Positions 12,660 to 12,764 of a stretch of DNA of 12,764 bases are shown in pieces. Under the pieces are notes generated by a model that worked only from the letters and a program-made list of their open reading frames with translations, was not told the DNA's origin and made no database searches. Both the position numbers and the translations under genes were made by a program. How positions within the stretch are numbered: the first letter of the stretch is position 1; each line of letters opens with the position of its first letter. Source of the DNA: Pseudomonadota bacterium (GTDB taxonomy: Bacteria; Pseudomonadota; Alphaproteobacteria; Elsterales; Elsteraceae); NCBI GenBank assembly GCA_016195115.1, contig JACQAI010000274.1, positions 1 through 12,764 of the forward strand, given 5' to 3'.

Positions 12660-12764
12660 GGCGTGACGGCTGCCGCCGTGGGGTGCCAGGCGGGGGGCGT
12701 GTCGGGGAGCCACGGCTCGGCGGCGGCGATCTCCTCCCAGCGCAGGCACGCGACGCGGTGCGAC
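12656..12764 (-). CDS. C-terminal end of a gene entering from the right edge
   Basis: On the minus strand a frame open from the window edge encodes about 35 residues, including CLRWEEIAAAEPWLPDTPPA, and ends with TGA at 12656-12658. The composition (Trp, acidic residues, Pro) is protein-like, and the stop overlaps the GTG start of the next gene, which supports both. Too little is present to assign a family. Confidence 0.45.
   Translation of the reverse strand, partial: SHRVACLRWEEIAAAEPWLPDTPPAWHPTAAAVTP

Overview
The window is very GC-rich, densely coded chromosomal DNA with a strong G/C bias at third codon positions. This makes long spurious ORFs opposite nearly every gene. Gene content points to an alphaproteobacterium (Hyphomicrobiales/Rhodospirillales-like): an infA paralogue with an Arg-rich tail beside a cold-shock gene, a FOXRED1-like oxidoreductase, and the dispersed GTCATCCCGGC-type inverted repeat. 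I cannot name a genus. I see no transposase, integrase, phage gene, CRISPR array, tRNA or rRNA.

Layout. (1) 1-1306, minus strand: a 65-residue two-helix membrane protein followed three bases later by a patatin-like phospholipase. (2) 1563-2825, plus: an exported serine hydrolase of the beta-lactamase/family VIII esterase class. (3) 2945-3241, plus: a 98-residue one-helix membrane protein. (4) 3242-4145: a cold-shock module, with a promoter, a leader of about 170 nt and a CspA-like gene that converges on a C-terminally extended IF-1 gene across a hairpin terminator. (5) 4224-8505: a divergent metabolic block. Leftward run an isochorismatase/N-carbamoylsarcosine-amidase-like hydrolase and a FOXRED1/sarcosine-oxidase-like flavoprotein; rightward run a class IV and a class III PLP aminotransferase joined by a TGATG stop/start overlap. 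The divergent gap holds a G-rich repeat with an exact inverted copy that starts at the first codons of the class IV gene. (6) 8506-8905: a 30-bp perfect inverted repeat, then an orphan 81-residue protein on the minus strand. (7) 9102-11170, minus: a secreted six-cysteine protein of unknown function, then a class II aldolase/adducin-fold protein that lacks the usual catalytic glutamate. (8) 11257-12222, plus: a ketopantoate-reductase-family dehydrogenase, convergent with a small multi-pass membrane protein; the two stop codons share one CTAG. The 3' end of one more gene enters from the right edge.

How the genes may work together: the amidase, flavin oxidase and two aminotransferases in region 5 are arranged as one divergent unit. 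That fits a catabolic or salvage route in which a carbamoylated or amidated amine is hydrolysed, oxidised and transaminated. The substrate cannot be read from sequence. The most unusual feature is the G-rich repeat at 6207-6321: one strand could fold as a G-quadruplex or as a long hairpin abutting the start codon of the first aminotransferase, and the repeat appears to have replaced that protein's normal N-terminus.
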